64,000 bases of DNA, taken from positions 248,001 through 312,000 of the forward strand of contig NZ_JBANRM010000002.1 of NCBI RefSeq assembly GCF_037154085.1, read 5' to 3'. This document shows, piece by piece, positions 23,601 to 31,742 of the stretch (the stretch's first letter is position 1; each line of letters starts with the position of its first letter). Source of the stretch: Andeanibacterium fulvum. Its GTDB lineage: Bacteria > Pseudomonadota > Alphaproteobacteria > Sphingomonadales > Sphingomonadaceae. The position numbers and the translations under genes are program-made. The notes beneath the pieces are model-generated. The model saw only the letters and a list, made by a program, of their open reading frames with translations. It did not search any database and was not told the origin of the DNA.

Positions 23601-25469
23601 ATGACTCCTTCTGCGGACAGCTTTGATATCGTGGTGGTCGGCGGCGGCCATGCTGGCTGCGAAGCGGCTGCCGTTGCTGCGCGTATGGGTGCGCGGACGG
23701 CACTGGTGAGTTTTGATCTCTCGGCCATTGGCGCGATGAGCTGCAACCCCGCGATCGGCGGGCTCGGCAAAGGGCATCTTGTCCGGGAAGTCGATGCCTT
23801 TGACGGGCTGATCGGTCGTGCCGCCGATGCTGCGGCGATCCATTATCGCATGCTGAATCGCTCGAAGGGCAGTGCTGTATGGGGTCCGCGAATCCAGGCG
23901 GATCGCAAGCTGTTCAAGGCGGCTATCCAGTCAATGATCGCCCAGCACGACAATCTCAGCTGTGTCGCGGGTGAAGCGGCAGAGCTGATAGTCGAGCAGG
24001 GCAGGGTAGCTGGTGTCGTGCTGAGTGGTGGGCAACGCCTCCCAGCGCGTGCAGTCATTCTCTGCACTGGTACTTTCCTCGGCGGCACCCTGTTTCGTGG
24101 CGAGGAGCGGATCACGGGCGGGCGCATCGGGGAGGCGTCAGCGCAGAGACTGGCAGCGCAGTTGTGGGAAGCGGACCTGCCCATGTCCCGCCTCAAGACC
24201 GGAACCCCTCCAAGGCTCGATGGCCGAACGATCGATTGGAGCCGGTTGGAAGAGCAGGTAAGCGATCCCGATCCTTGGACGATGTCTCCTCTAACTTCGA
24301 CTCGTGCGAATCCTCAGCTCTTCTGCGCGATTACGCGCACGAACGAAAAGAGCCATGACGTCATTCGAACCAATCTGCACCGATCACCGCTTTTCACCGG
24401 GGCCATTGATGCGAGAGGCCCTCGCTATTGTCCGTCGATCGAGGACAAGATCCACCGCTTTGCGGACCGCGATGGGCATCAGGTGTTTCTGGAGCCGGAG
24501 GGGCTGGACGATCATCTCGTCTATCCCAACGGGATCAGCACTTCGCTGCCGGCGGATGTTCAGCTCGACATGCTCAGGACCATGGAGGGACTTGAAAATG
24601 TCGCGATGGAAGTGCCGGGCTATGCGGTGGAATACGACCATGTCGATCCTCGCGCGCTTCATCCTACGCTGGAGCTTCGGGCGATGTCTGGTCTCTATTG
24701 CGCCGGACAGATCAATGGCACGACCGGTTATGAGGAAGCTGCGGCTCAAGGCCTTGCTGCAGGGATGTATGCAGCCGCAGCCGTGCTGGGACGCGAAGCC
24801 CCTGGGCTCGACCGCGCAAACAGCTACATGGCCGTGATGATCGACGATCTCACGCTCCACGGGGTGAGTGAACCCTACCGCATGCTCACCGCGCGCGCCG
24901 AATATCGTCTGCGCCTGCGGGCCAATAATGCGACAACTCGCCTCACTCCACTGGCATTGAAGCTAGGTTGCGTAAGTGAAGAGCGGCGCGAGTGGTTCAT
25001 GCGGCGCGAGGATGATCGCAGCCTTTGGGATGTCGCGTTGGAGCGGGAGTTGAGTGCGATCGAACTGGCCACTGCCGGATTGCCTGTGCGCGGCGACAGC
25101 GGGAGACGATCCTTGCGCGAATGGTTGCGTTTTGGCGGGGTCGCGCTTGAGGGGCTGAGGGCCTGGTTGCCGGATGATCTCGACCTGCAATCGGAGACCG
25201 CGTTGGAAATGGCCGAGGACGCTGCCTATGCGCCCTATCTGGCGCGACAGGAAGCGGAGTTGCGCGATCTGCGCGCGAGTGAGTCAGTGCCTCTGGGCGA
25301 GGATTTTCCCTTTGTAGCCGTGCCCGGGCTTTCACGTGAAATGGTGGAACGGCTCGAGACCGCGCGCCCTGCCAATCTCTCGGCAGCAGGGCGTATTCCG
25401 GGAATTACGCCCGCCGCACTGGCAGCTCTGCTCGTCCACGCGCGCCGCAGAATGGATACCGCCGCATGA
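23601..25469 (+). CDS. mnmG: tRNA uridine-5-carboxymethylaminomethyl synthesis enzyme MnmG
   Basis: A 622-residue FAD enzyme, the standard MnmG length. The FAD-binding motif VVVGGGHAGCEAAAVAARMG is at 11-30, followed by GAMSCNPAIGGLGKGHLVRE. RLKTGTPPRLD and the C-terminal helical domain (PFVAVPGLSREMVERLE) bind MnmE and tRNA. It works with MnmE on U34 of tRNA. Its stop overlaps the rsmG start by 4 bases (ATGA). A weak parS-like core (TTTCACGTGAAA) is embedded near 25330. Confidence 0.97.
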   Translation: MTPSADSFDIVVVGGGHAGCEAAAVAARMGARTALVSFDLSAIGAMSCNPAIGGLGKGHLVREVDAFDGLIGRAADAAAIHYRMLNRSKGSAVWGPRIQADRKLFKAAIQSMIAQHDNLSCVAGEAAELIVEQGRVAGVVLSGGQRLPARAVILCTGTFLGGTLFRGEERITGGRIGEASAQRLAAQLWEADLPMSRLKTGTPPRLDGRTIDWSRLEEQVSDPDPWTMSPLTSTRANPQLFCAITRTNEKSHDVIRTNLHRSPLFTGAIDARGPRYCPSIEDKIHRFADRDGHQVFLEPEGLDDHLVYPNGISTSLPADVQLDMLRTMEGLENVAMEVPGYAVEYDHVDPRALHPTLELRAMSGLYCAGQINGTTGYEEAAAQGLAAGMYAAAAVLGREAPGLDRANSYMAVMIDDLTLHGVSEPYRMLTARAEYRLRLRANNATTRLTPLALKLGCVSEERREWFMRREDDRSLWDVALERELSAIELATAGLPVRGDSGRRSLREWLRFGGVALEGLRAWLPDDLDLQSETALEMAEDAAYAPYLARQEAELRDLRASESVPLGEDFPFVAVPGLSREMVERLETARPANLSAAGRIPGITPAALAALLVHARRRMDTAA

Positions 25470-26137
25470 TTCGCACAGAGGAAGAAGCTCGAGCCTATGT
25501 CGCATCCTTCGCGGATGAAGCGGCGATGGCCCGTCTTGACCGGCTTGATGCGCTGCTGCGTGAGGAGAATGATCGGCAGAACCTGATCGCGGCCGCCACT
25601 CTGCCAGCAGTCTGGTTGAGGCATATTGCCGACTCCGCGCAACTTCTCGCGCATGTTTCACGTGAAACAGCCAATCCTGGCGTGTGGCTGGATCTGGGAA
25701 CGGGTGCGGGCTTTCCAGGTCTGGTTATTGCTGTCTTGCGTCCCGAGTGGGATGTCCGTCTGATTGAATCCCGTCGCAAGCGCACTGACTGGCTGGAGCG
25801 AGCCCGAATCGAACTCGGTCTTAGACGGTGTCAGGTGGTCGCATCGCGTCTGGAAATGGTCGCAACCGTAGAAGCAGGTGTCATATCTGCGCGCGCATTT
25901 GCACCAATGCAGAAACTTATCGATCTTTCCGCACGTTTTTCCACAAACCGGACTCTTTGGCTGTTGCCCAAGGGGCGGTCCGCAGCACAGGATTTGGCTT
26001 CTCTGCCCGAATCGACCCGCCATCTGTTTCACGTGGAACAGTCTTGCACCGATCCGGAAGCGGGGATTATCGTCGGCCGGCTCGAACAGGCCGACCACCG
26101 AGGTCCGAAGCAGGCCTCAGACACCAAGCGAGGCTAA
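25466..26137 (+). CDS. rsmG: 16S rRNA (guanine527-N7)-methyltransferase RsmG
   Basis: A 223-residue SAM-dependent methyltransferase. The glycine motif WLDLGTGAGFPGLVIAVLRP spans residues 74-93, and ESRRKRTDWLERAR and ARAFAPMQKLIDLS are further family regions. It methylates G527 of 16S rRNA. The gene encodes a perfect parS at codons 63-68 and a one-mismatch parS at codons 187-192, so its coding sequence is under dual constraint. The next gene, parA, starts 4 bp beyond its stop. Confidence 0.94.
   Translation: MIRTEEEARAYVASFADEAAMARLDRLDALLREENDRQNLIAAATLPAVWLRHIADSAQLLAHVSRETANPGVWLDLGTGAGFPGLVIAVLRPEWDVRLIESRRKRTDWLERARIELGLRRCQVVASRLEMVATVEAGVISARAFAPMQKLIDLSARFSTNRTLWLLPKGRSAAQDLASLPESTRHLFHVEQSCTDPEAGIIVGRLEQADHRGPKQASDTKRG
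25654..25669. promoter_or_regulatory. parS: parS site (perfect) inside rsmG
   Basis: TGTTTCACGTGAAACA, identical to the site at 23538. It lies wholly in the rsmG coding region, where it reads through as part of the residues HVSRE. Confidence 0.93.
26025..26040. promoter_or_regulatory. parS: parS-like site (one mismatch) inside rsmG
   Basis: TGTTTCACGTGGAACA differs from the perfect site by one base in the right half. It lies in the rsmG coding region 371 bp from the second site and 117 bp before parA, and could be a weaker ParB target. Confidence 0.75.
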
Positions 26138-26141
26138 TGCC

Positions 26142-26918
26142 GTGATTCGTATCGCCATTGCGAACCAGAAGGGCGGGGTGGGCAAGACCACAACCGCAAT
26201 CAACATGGCGACCGCCATGGCAGCTACGGGCTGGAAAACTCTGCTGATCGACCTCGATCCTCAGGGCAATGCTTCGACCGGTACCGGTATCGATTCCCGG
26301 CAACGTACTGTTTCCAGTTATGATGTATTGCTTGGCGAGGCGACCGTCGCTGAAGCGACTGTACCCAGCGCAATTCCAGGTCTGGACGTCATTCCGGCGA
26401 CAGTCGATCTCAGTGGGGCGGAGATCGAGCTGGTGGATTTCGAAGATCGCGCTGGTCGCTTGCGGCGCGCATTTGCCGGTCATGCGGGGCATGATGTGTG
26501 CTTCATCGATTGTCCGCCTTCGCTCGGTCTGTTGACGCTTAACGCGTTGACGGCGGCAGACACCTTGCTTGTGCCGCTGCAGTGCGAGTTCTTTGCGCTC
26601 GAAGGGCTCAGCCAGTTGTTGCAGACGGTCGAGAAGGTTCAACAGCTCTTCAATCCCGATCTGGGTATTGTCGGTATTGCACTGACCATGTTCGACCGCC
26701 GTAACCGCCTGACTGACCAGGTCGCGGAAGACGTACGGGGGTGCTTGGGCAATCTTGTGTTCGAATCTGTAATTCCGCGCAACGTCCGCTTGTCCGAAGC
26801 GCCTAGCCATGGCCTGCCTGCGCTGATCTACGATCACTCCTGCGCCGGCAGCCGCGCTTATATGGCACTGGCCCGTGAATTGATTTCCCGACTGCCCGAA
26901 AAGAGGAAAGCGGCATGA
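26142..26918 (+). CDS. parA: Chromosome partitioning ATPase ParA
   Basis: A 258-residue ParA/Soj, starting at the GTG at 26142. The deviant Walker A is ANQKGGVGKTTTAINMA (residues 7-23), with the signature lysine in KGGVGK. FIDCPPSLGLLTLNAL is the Walker B region, and SVIPRNVRLSEAPSHG is characteristic of chromosomal ParA. It would set up the gradient that moves ParB-parS toward the new pole. It overlaps parB by 4 bp (ATGA). Confidence 0.97.
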   Translation: MIRIAIANQKGGVGKTTTAINMATAMAATGWKTLLIDLDPQGNASTGTGIDSRQRTVSSYDVLLGEATVAEATVPSAIPGLDVIPATVDLSGAEIELVDFEDRAGRLRRAFAGHAGHDVCFIDCPPSLGLLTLNALTAADTLLVPLQCEFFALEGLSQLLQTVEKVQQLFNPDLGIVGIALTMFDRRNRLTDQVAEDVRGCLGNLVFESVIPRNVRLSEAPSHGLPALIYDHSCAGSRAYMALARELISRLPEKRKAA

Positions 26919-27907
26919 GCGACGCAAACGAACCGGTACGTCTGGCTGCTGTATCCGGAAAGCCGGATGCAAAGCGGCGCCTTGGCCGGGGGCTTGGCGC
27001 GTTGCTGGGCGAGGTACGCCGGGAAGAACCGCTAGTGGCTCAGGGCCGCGCGCCGAGCGAAGCGGCGAATTCCGATGTGGCCGTGATGGAACGCTCGGAA
27101 GCAGTCGCCGCTCCCCGTAGTGGACTGGCCAGCGTGCCGGTGTCGTCGATTTCGCCACATCCCGATCAGCCTCGTCGGCACTTCGACGAGGAGGCGTTGA
27201 ACGAACTCGCGGCTTCGATTGCCGCTCGGGGTGTTATTCAGCCTGTGATTGTGCGCCCGATCGAGGGTGGATATCAGCTTGTTGCCGGCGAACGGCGTTG
27301 GAGAGCCGCCCAGAAGGCCCAACTTCATGAAATTCCAGCACTAATTCGCGAACTTTCCGATCGCGATGTGATGGCCCTTGCGCTGATCGAGAATATTCAG
27401 CGCGAGGATCTCAATCCGGTCGAGGAAGCGCGAGCCTATAGCCGCCTGGCGGAACTTGAAGGGCTGACCCAGGCTGAAATTGCCCGACTGGTAGAGAAAT
27501 CGCGCAGCCATGTGGCGAATCTTCAACGGTTGCTTTCGCTGCCCGAGAGCGTGATCGAGCATCTTGAGGCGGGCCGCCTTACCATGGGACATGCCCGTGC
27601 TCTGGTAGGGCACGAGGATGCCGAGGCGCTGGCGGAGCAGGCTGTCAGCAAGAAGCTATCGGTGCGGGATATGGAGCGGCTGGCGCGAAAGCCAGGCAAA
27701 CCGCGTGAACCGCGTCGGGCAGCGGTCGCCAGTGGTGCCGAAGATGCAGACATTGCCGCCGTGCAGAACCACCTGGAGGAGTTTCTGGGCCTGCCGGTGC
27801 GGATCACGACCGACCCGGATCCACGCTCCGGCTCGGTGACGATTCGTTATGCCACGCTCGATCAGCTCGATCTGGTGTGCCAGCGGCTTACCGGGGGTGC
27901 GATCTGA
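26915..27907 (+). CDS. parB: Chromosome partitioning protein ParB
   Basis: A 330-residue ParB. The N-terminal part has RLGRGLGALLGE, which usually contacts ParA. The CTP-binding region contains GVIQPVIVRPI and AGERRWRAAQKA, followed by ALIENIQREDLNPVEEA. The helix-turn-helix that reads parS includes LTQAEIARLVEKSRSHVAN. The C-terminal leucine-rich region (residues about 275-330) dimerises. The parS sites it should bind lie 0.9-3.4 kb upstream. A hairpin at 27956-27982 follows. Confidence 0.97.
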   Translation: MSDANEPVRLAAVSGKPDAKRRLGRGLGALLGEVRREEPLVAQGRAPSEAANSDVAVMERSEAVAAPRSGLASVPVSSISPHPDQPRRHFDEEALNELAASIAARGVIQPVIVRPIEGGYQLVAGERRWRAAQKAQLHEIPALIRELSDRDVMALALIENIQREDLNPVEEARAYSRLAELEGLTQAEIARLVEKSRSHVANLQRLLSLPESVIEHLEAGRLTMGHARALVGHEDAEALAEQAVSKKLSVRDMERLARKPGKPREPRRAAVASGAEDADIAAVQNHLEEFLGLPVRITTDPDPRSGSVTIRYATLDQLDLVCQRLTGGAI

Positions 27908-27955
27908 TTCAGCATTGGATTTGCGCCGGAAAGTTGCGCCAAAAGTGACCTGGAT

Positions 27956-27982
27956 GTCGAAGTCGCGCCGCGCGACTTCGAC
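27956..27982. terminator. Hairpin between parB and a convergent gene
   Basis: GTCGAAGTCGCG (27956-27967) and CGCGACTTCGAC (27971-27982) form a perfect 12-bp stem with a 3-nt loop, 48 bp after the parB stop. No T tract follows, but its position between convergent genes suggests a two-way transcription barrier. Confidence 0.65.
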
Positions 27983-27993
27983 TCCGAAACAGG

Positions 27994-28782
27994 TCATTTC
28001 GTGGTTTTGACGCTCTTTGTCTTTATCGGAACCGTCTTCACCGGCACGTATTTTGTCTTACTGGGAATGGCGCGCCGGGCGGGTTTCTCCTCGACCCATT
28101 CTTCCACGACCTCTTCCTTCGGCTCGCACTTCCAGCCCACAACGGTCGGTACCCACATCACATTCCCACCATGGGCGTAAGGATAGGAACCCTGCGCGCC
28201 GCTCTCGTAGCGGACGAGATAATCCTCGCAGAAGTCGCGCGCTTTCTCGTTGTCTTCACTCTTGTCGATCGCGGCCCCGGCGATGGCCCCGGTCGCTGCG
28301 CCGATCACGGTCCCCAGCGTGCGATTGCCCTTTCCTGCAATGACATTGCCGGCGACACCGCCCAGAACACCGCCGATCAACGCGCCGCCCACCCCGTTGT
28401 CCGAAGCGGCGTAACGCTTGCGGCATTCGTGCAGCCAATCCTCTCGCTCTTGCGCGCCATAGGCAAGGCGCGGCGCGCTGGGCTGAGGTGGGAGACCCGC
28501 ATTCGGATAAATCATCGGATGGCCCTGCATGGCCATGGGGGCAGGATAGGGCATCGCGCTCATGGGATACATCGTTCCCGGTCCCGAAGTGCCATGAACG
28601 GCTTCCCATTCGCCGCCCCAGGTCGCCTGTTCCTCTACTGCCGCGTCAAAGGCCGGATCAATGGGACCTCCCACCACTTCGAGCTGCGGAAGCGTGTAGG
28701 GTTCCCCGGCATGAGCGGGAGCAGATGCTAGAACGGAGCTGGCGGCAATGGTGGCAAGAAGGATCGGGCGGCTAAGGCGCAT
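27994..28782 (-). CDS. Exported glycine-zipper (2TM) protein
   Basis: A 262-residue exported protein. A signal peptide ends at AHA near residues 22-25. A proline/methionine-rich segment (about 60-105) precedes a glycine zipper at about 130-175 (GGALIGGVLGGVAGNVIAG, then GAATGAIAGAAID), the pattern of Rick_17kDa/Gly-zipper outer-membrane-associated proteins. Three cysteines lie in the mature part. The C-terminus is Lys/Thr/Pro-rich, ending in repeated PVKT and PIKT units. The exact role is unknown; an envelope function is likely. Confidence 0.8.
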   Translation of the reverse strand: MRLSRPILLATIAASSVLASAPAHAGEPYTLPQLEVVGGPIDPAFDAAVEEQATWGGEWEAVHGTSGPGTMYPMSAMPYPAPMAMQGHPMIYPNAGLPPQPSAPRLAYGAQEREDWLHECRKRYAASDNGVGGALIGGVLGGVAGNVIAGKGNRTLGTVIGAATGAIAGAAIDKSEDNEKARDFCEDYLVRYESGAQGSYPYAHGGNVMWVPTVVGWKCEPKEEVVEEWVEEKPARRAIPSKTKYVPVKTVPIKTKSVKTTK

Positions 28783-28912
28783 TGGCTGGTTCCCCTGTCA
28801 GGCGGGCACATCGTTTTGGGCAAAGCGATGCGCTGCGCGTTAACTGGGAATTTAGCATCGTGGCGCGGGGAACGCCAAAACAGCCTGTCGTGCCTGTCCC
28901 GTTTCGGGGCGC

Positions 28913-29395
28913 TCAGATGCGTGAGGAAAGCAGTTCGGCCAGGCGCTCGATCCCAGCCGCGTCTTCCGCATCGAAACGGGCGGGGAGCGGGCTGTCGAGA
29001 TCGATCACCGCGATAACGGTGCCATCCCGCAGAACGGGAACCACCAACTCGGACCGGCTTGCCGCGTCGCAGGCGATATGGCCGGGGAAAGCATGGACGT
29101 CTTCCACCAACTGAGTGGCGCTGTTCGCGGCGGCGGTGCCGCACACGCCCTGGCCCCACGCGATTCGAATGCAGGCAGGCTTGCCGCAAAAGGGGCCCAG
29201 CACAAGTTCGCTGCCGATGGTGCGATAAAAGCCGGCCCAGTTGAGATCGGGCAGGAATTGCCAGATCAATGCGGCGACGTTGGCCATATTGGCAATCGCA
29301 TCCGGTTCACCCGCGGTGATGGCGTCTGCAGCGGCGAGCAACTCCGCGTGAAGGTCTGCCCGGGAAAGTGTCGGATCTGGCGTGAAATCATACAT
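28913..29395 (-). CDS. msrC: GAF-domain free methionine-(R)-sulfoxide reductase
   Basis: A 160-residue single GAF domain, starting at the ATG at 29393-29395. The family's conserved residues are present: WAGFYRTIGSELVLGPFCGK, CIRIAWGQGVCGTAA with the redox cysteines, and SRSELVVPVLRDGTVIAVIDLDSP. It reduces free methionine-(R)-sulfoxide and so protects against oxidation. It is divergent from the sorbosone-dehydrogenase-like gene, with 63 bp between starts. Confidence 0.9.
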   Translation of the reverse strand: MYDFTPDPTLSRADLHAELLAAADAITAGEPDAIANMANVAALIWQFLPDLNWAGFYRTIGSELVLGPFCGKPACIRIAWGQGVCGTAAANSATQLVEDVHAFPGHIACDAASRSELVVPVLRDGTVIAVIDLDSPLPARFDAEDAAGIERLAELLSSRI

Positions 29396-29458
29396 GGCTT
29401 CAGATGTAATACGCTGCCCCGTTGCCGCAAGCCGCTGGACGGCGTATCTCGCTGACCC

Positions 29459-30907
29459 ATGCGCATTCTCAAGAAGATCCTCATCGGATTGCTCGTTGCG
29501 GTCGTCTCTCTGGCGATTGCTGGCTATTTCATCCTGCGCGGCGATCCGGCCGAGATTCCGTTCGATCAGGTGACGGGCACGGATCCCAAGCTGGCCGATC
29601 CCGATCCGCAGACGATCCCGACAGTCAAGATCGCCAAGCCGGTGGGCTGGAAGGCGGGTGAGGCTCCGGCACCGGCTGACGGATTGAAGGTGTCGCGCTT
29701 CGCTGAAGGGCTGGAACATCCACGCACCATGCTTGCGCTCCCCAATGGGGATATTCTTGTGGCCGAATCGAATGCGCCGGCACGCGTCGTCGCTGGTGGC
29801 GGGATCACGAATTTCGTGGCGGGCATCCTGTTCAGCCAGGCAGGCGCGGCGATTCCTTCGCCGAACAAGATCGTGCTGCTGCAGGATGCGGATGGCGACG
29901 GAGTGGCCGAAGGCAAGACGGTGATCCGCAGCGATCTCGATTCGCCTTCAGGCATGGCCTGGCACGACGGCAAGCTTTATGTCGCCAATCATGACGAAGT
30001 GGTGGAGTTCAATTACGAACTCGGCGCCAAGGTGCTCACCGGGGCTCCGAAAAAGCTGATGGACCTGCCGGCCGCCGGCAATCATTGGATGCGCAATCTG
30101 CTGCTGAGCGCGGATGGCAAGAAGCTCTATGTAGCGGTCGGTTCCGCTTCCAATATTGCGGAAGGTGGGATTGAAGCGGAGCAAGGCCGTGCGATGATCC
30201 ATGAACTGGACATCGCTACAGGGCGCTCGCGCCCCTTTGCCGCCGGTTTGCGTAACCCCAACGGGCTCGACTGGAATCCCTGGACCGGTGAATTGTGGAC
30301 CACCGTGAACGAGCGAGACATGCTCGGTTCGGATCTCGTGCCTGACTACCTCACCAACGTGCCCGTGGGCGCGCAATATGGCTGGCCCTGGTATTACTGG
30401 GGCAATGTGATCGACGACCGGGTGGAGGCGCCGATGCCGACTGGCCTTACCGGCTATGTTCGTCGTCCGGAATTCGCGATGGGGCCGCATGTGGCGGCGC
30501 TGGGCTTCGTCTTCACGGGCGCGGGCAATCGCATGGGGCCTGAATTCGGGCAGGGCACTTTCGTCGCGCGGCATGGCTCCTGGAACCGCAAGCCTGCTGC
30601 CGGCTATGACGTGGTATTTGTGAAGTTCGACGCACGCGGCAATCCCATCGGCAAGCCGGTGTCTGTCCTTACCGGTTTCCTCAACAAGGACGGCACCACC
30701 AAGGGGCGCCCGACCTGGGTTGCGTGGGACAAGACCGGCGCCCTGCTGGTAAGCGACGATACGGGCAATATCGTGTGGCGCGTGGTGAAGCCGGGTGCGC
30801 CAGCCAATGCGGCACCCAAGCGCAACAAGGGCGAACGCCTGCCGCCGATCAAGGAGCTGCTGGGCGATCCGGCAGCGGCGTTCGAGGAGAACGGCGTCCC
30901 TAACTAA
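29459..30907 (+). CDS. Membrane-anchored sorbosone dehydrogenase / PQQ-type glucose dehydrogenase-like protein
   Basis: A 482-residue protein with an N-terminal membrane anchor or signal (about residues 5-27) and a six-bladed beta-propeller. Blade motifs such as RTMLALPNGDILVAESNAP, LRNPNGLDWNPWTGELWTT and GTFVARHGSWNRKP are those of the sorbosone dehydrogenase/PQQ-dependent sugar dehydrogenase family. It would oxidise a sugar or aldehyde in the periplasm; no PQQ synthesis genes are nearby. Its stop overlaps that of the convergent DUF815 gene by 4 bases. Confidence 0.88.
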   Translation: MRILKKILIGLLVAVVSLAIAGYFILRGDPAEIPFDQVTGTDPKLADPDPQTIPTVKIAKPVGWKAGEAPAPADGLKVSRFAEGLEHPRTMLALPNGDILVAESNAPARVVAGGGITNFVAGILFSQAGAAIPSPNKIVLLQDADGDGVAEGKTVIRSDLDSPSGMAWHDGKLYVANHDEVVEFNYELGAKVLTGAPKKLMDLPAAGNHWMRNLLLSADGKKLYVAVGSASNIAEGGIEAEQGRAMIHELDIATGRSRPFAAGLRNPNGLDWNPWTGELWTTVNERDMLGSDLVPDYLTNVPVGAQYGWPWYYWGNVIDDRVEAPMPTGLTGYVRRPEFAMGPHVAALGFVFTGAGNRMGPEFGQGTFVARHGSWNRKPAAGYDVVFVKFDARGNPIGKPVSVLTGFLNKDGTTKGRPTWVAWDKTGALLVSDDTGNIVWRVVKPGAPANAAPKRNKGERLPPIKELLGDPAAAFEENGVPN

Positions 30908-31731
30908 ATCTGGCGGCCTGCGCGGCCGGCCAGTTCGTTCACATATTGCCAGGCGGTGCGTCCCGAACGGGCGCCGCGCCGCCTGGACCATTCCAGTGCG
31001 TCACCCTGTTCGAAGCTGAGGCCGAATTCGCGGCAATAGCCTGCGATGATGGCGAGATAGTCGTCCTGATTGCAATTGTGAAAGCCGAGCGAGAGGCCGA
31101 AGCGGTCGGCCAATGCAAGGCTGTCGTCCACCACGTCGCGCGGATTGAGCGGATCGTCCTGTTCGGCCGCATGGCGCGGCACGATCGCGCGGCGATTGGA
31201 TGTTACGGCAAGGCGGACATTGCCTGGCCGCGCTTCTACGCCGCCTTCCAGCCAGCTGCGGAGGTGGCGCGGCCCGACGGAATCACCCTCGGCAAAGCCG
31301 AGATCGTCGATATAGACGAGAAAATTGCGGCTCACCCGGCCGAGTTCACTGAACAGGTCCGAAATGCCCTCCAGCGCGTCGGTTCCCACCTGAACCAGCG
31401 CGATGCGACCCGGATGTGCCTGCTGGGCGGCAAGGATCGAGGCGCGCATCAGGGCCGACTTGCCCATGCCGCGCGATCCCCACAACAGCATGTCATGGGC
31501 GGCATAGCCCTGTGCCAGTCGCAGCACGTTTTCAGCCACGCGAGCTTTCTGGGCATCGATTCCCTGCAGCAGGTCCAGCCGTGGCGCTTCCAGCCGTTCG
31601 ACCGGGCGAGCAAAGCCTCCGGTCCAGACATAGGCAGGGCAGGCCAGCCAATCGGTCTGGAGGCGGGGCGGCGGGGCCAACCGCTCAAGCGCGGCGGCGA
31701 TCCGGGCGAGGGGGTCTCCTTGGTCGGTCAT
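30904..31731 (-). CDS. DUF815 family AAA+-like ATPase
   Basis: A 275-residue ATPase. The Walker A is LLWGSRGMGKSALMRA (about 84-98), the Walker B region is NFLVYIDDLGFAEGD, and AVTSNRRAIVPRHAAE contains the sensor-1-like asparagine. DUF815 proteins are predicted AAA+ ATPases of unknown function, often next to a secretion or recombination-unrelated gene; no partner is obvious here. It is adjacent to an acyl-CoA dehydrogenase gene on the same strand, 11 bp apart, but a functional link is not supported. Confidence 0.87.
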   Translation of the reverse strand: MTDQGDPLARIAAALERLAPPPRLQTDWLACPAYVWTGGFARPVERLEAPRLDLLQGIDAQKARVAENVLRLAQGYAAHDMLLWGSRGMGKSALMRASILAAQQAHPGRIALVQVGTDALEGISDLFSELGRVSRNFLVYIDDLGFAEGDSVGPRHLRSWLEGGVEARPGNVRLAVTSNRRAIVPRHAAEQDDPLNPRDVVDDSLALADRFGLSLGFHNCNQDDYLAIIAGYCREFGLSFEQGDALEWSRRRGARSGRTAWQYVNELAGRAGRQI

Positions 31732-31742
31732 GCGGGCAGGGT

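Noticed and set aside
25330..25341. TTTCACGTGAAA core in mnmG as a fourth parS
   Set aside because: The 12-bp core is perfect but the outer two bases on each side do not match; I leave it as chance or weak.
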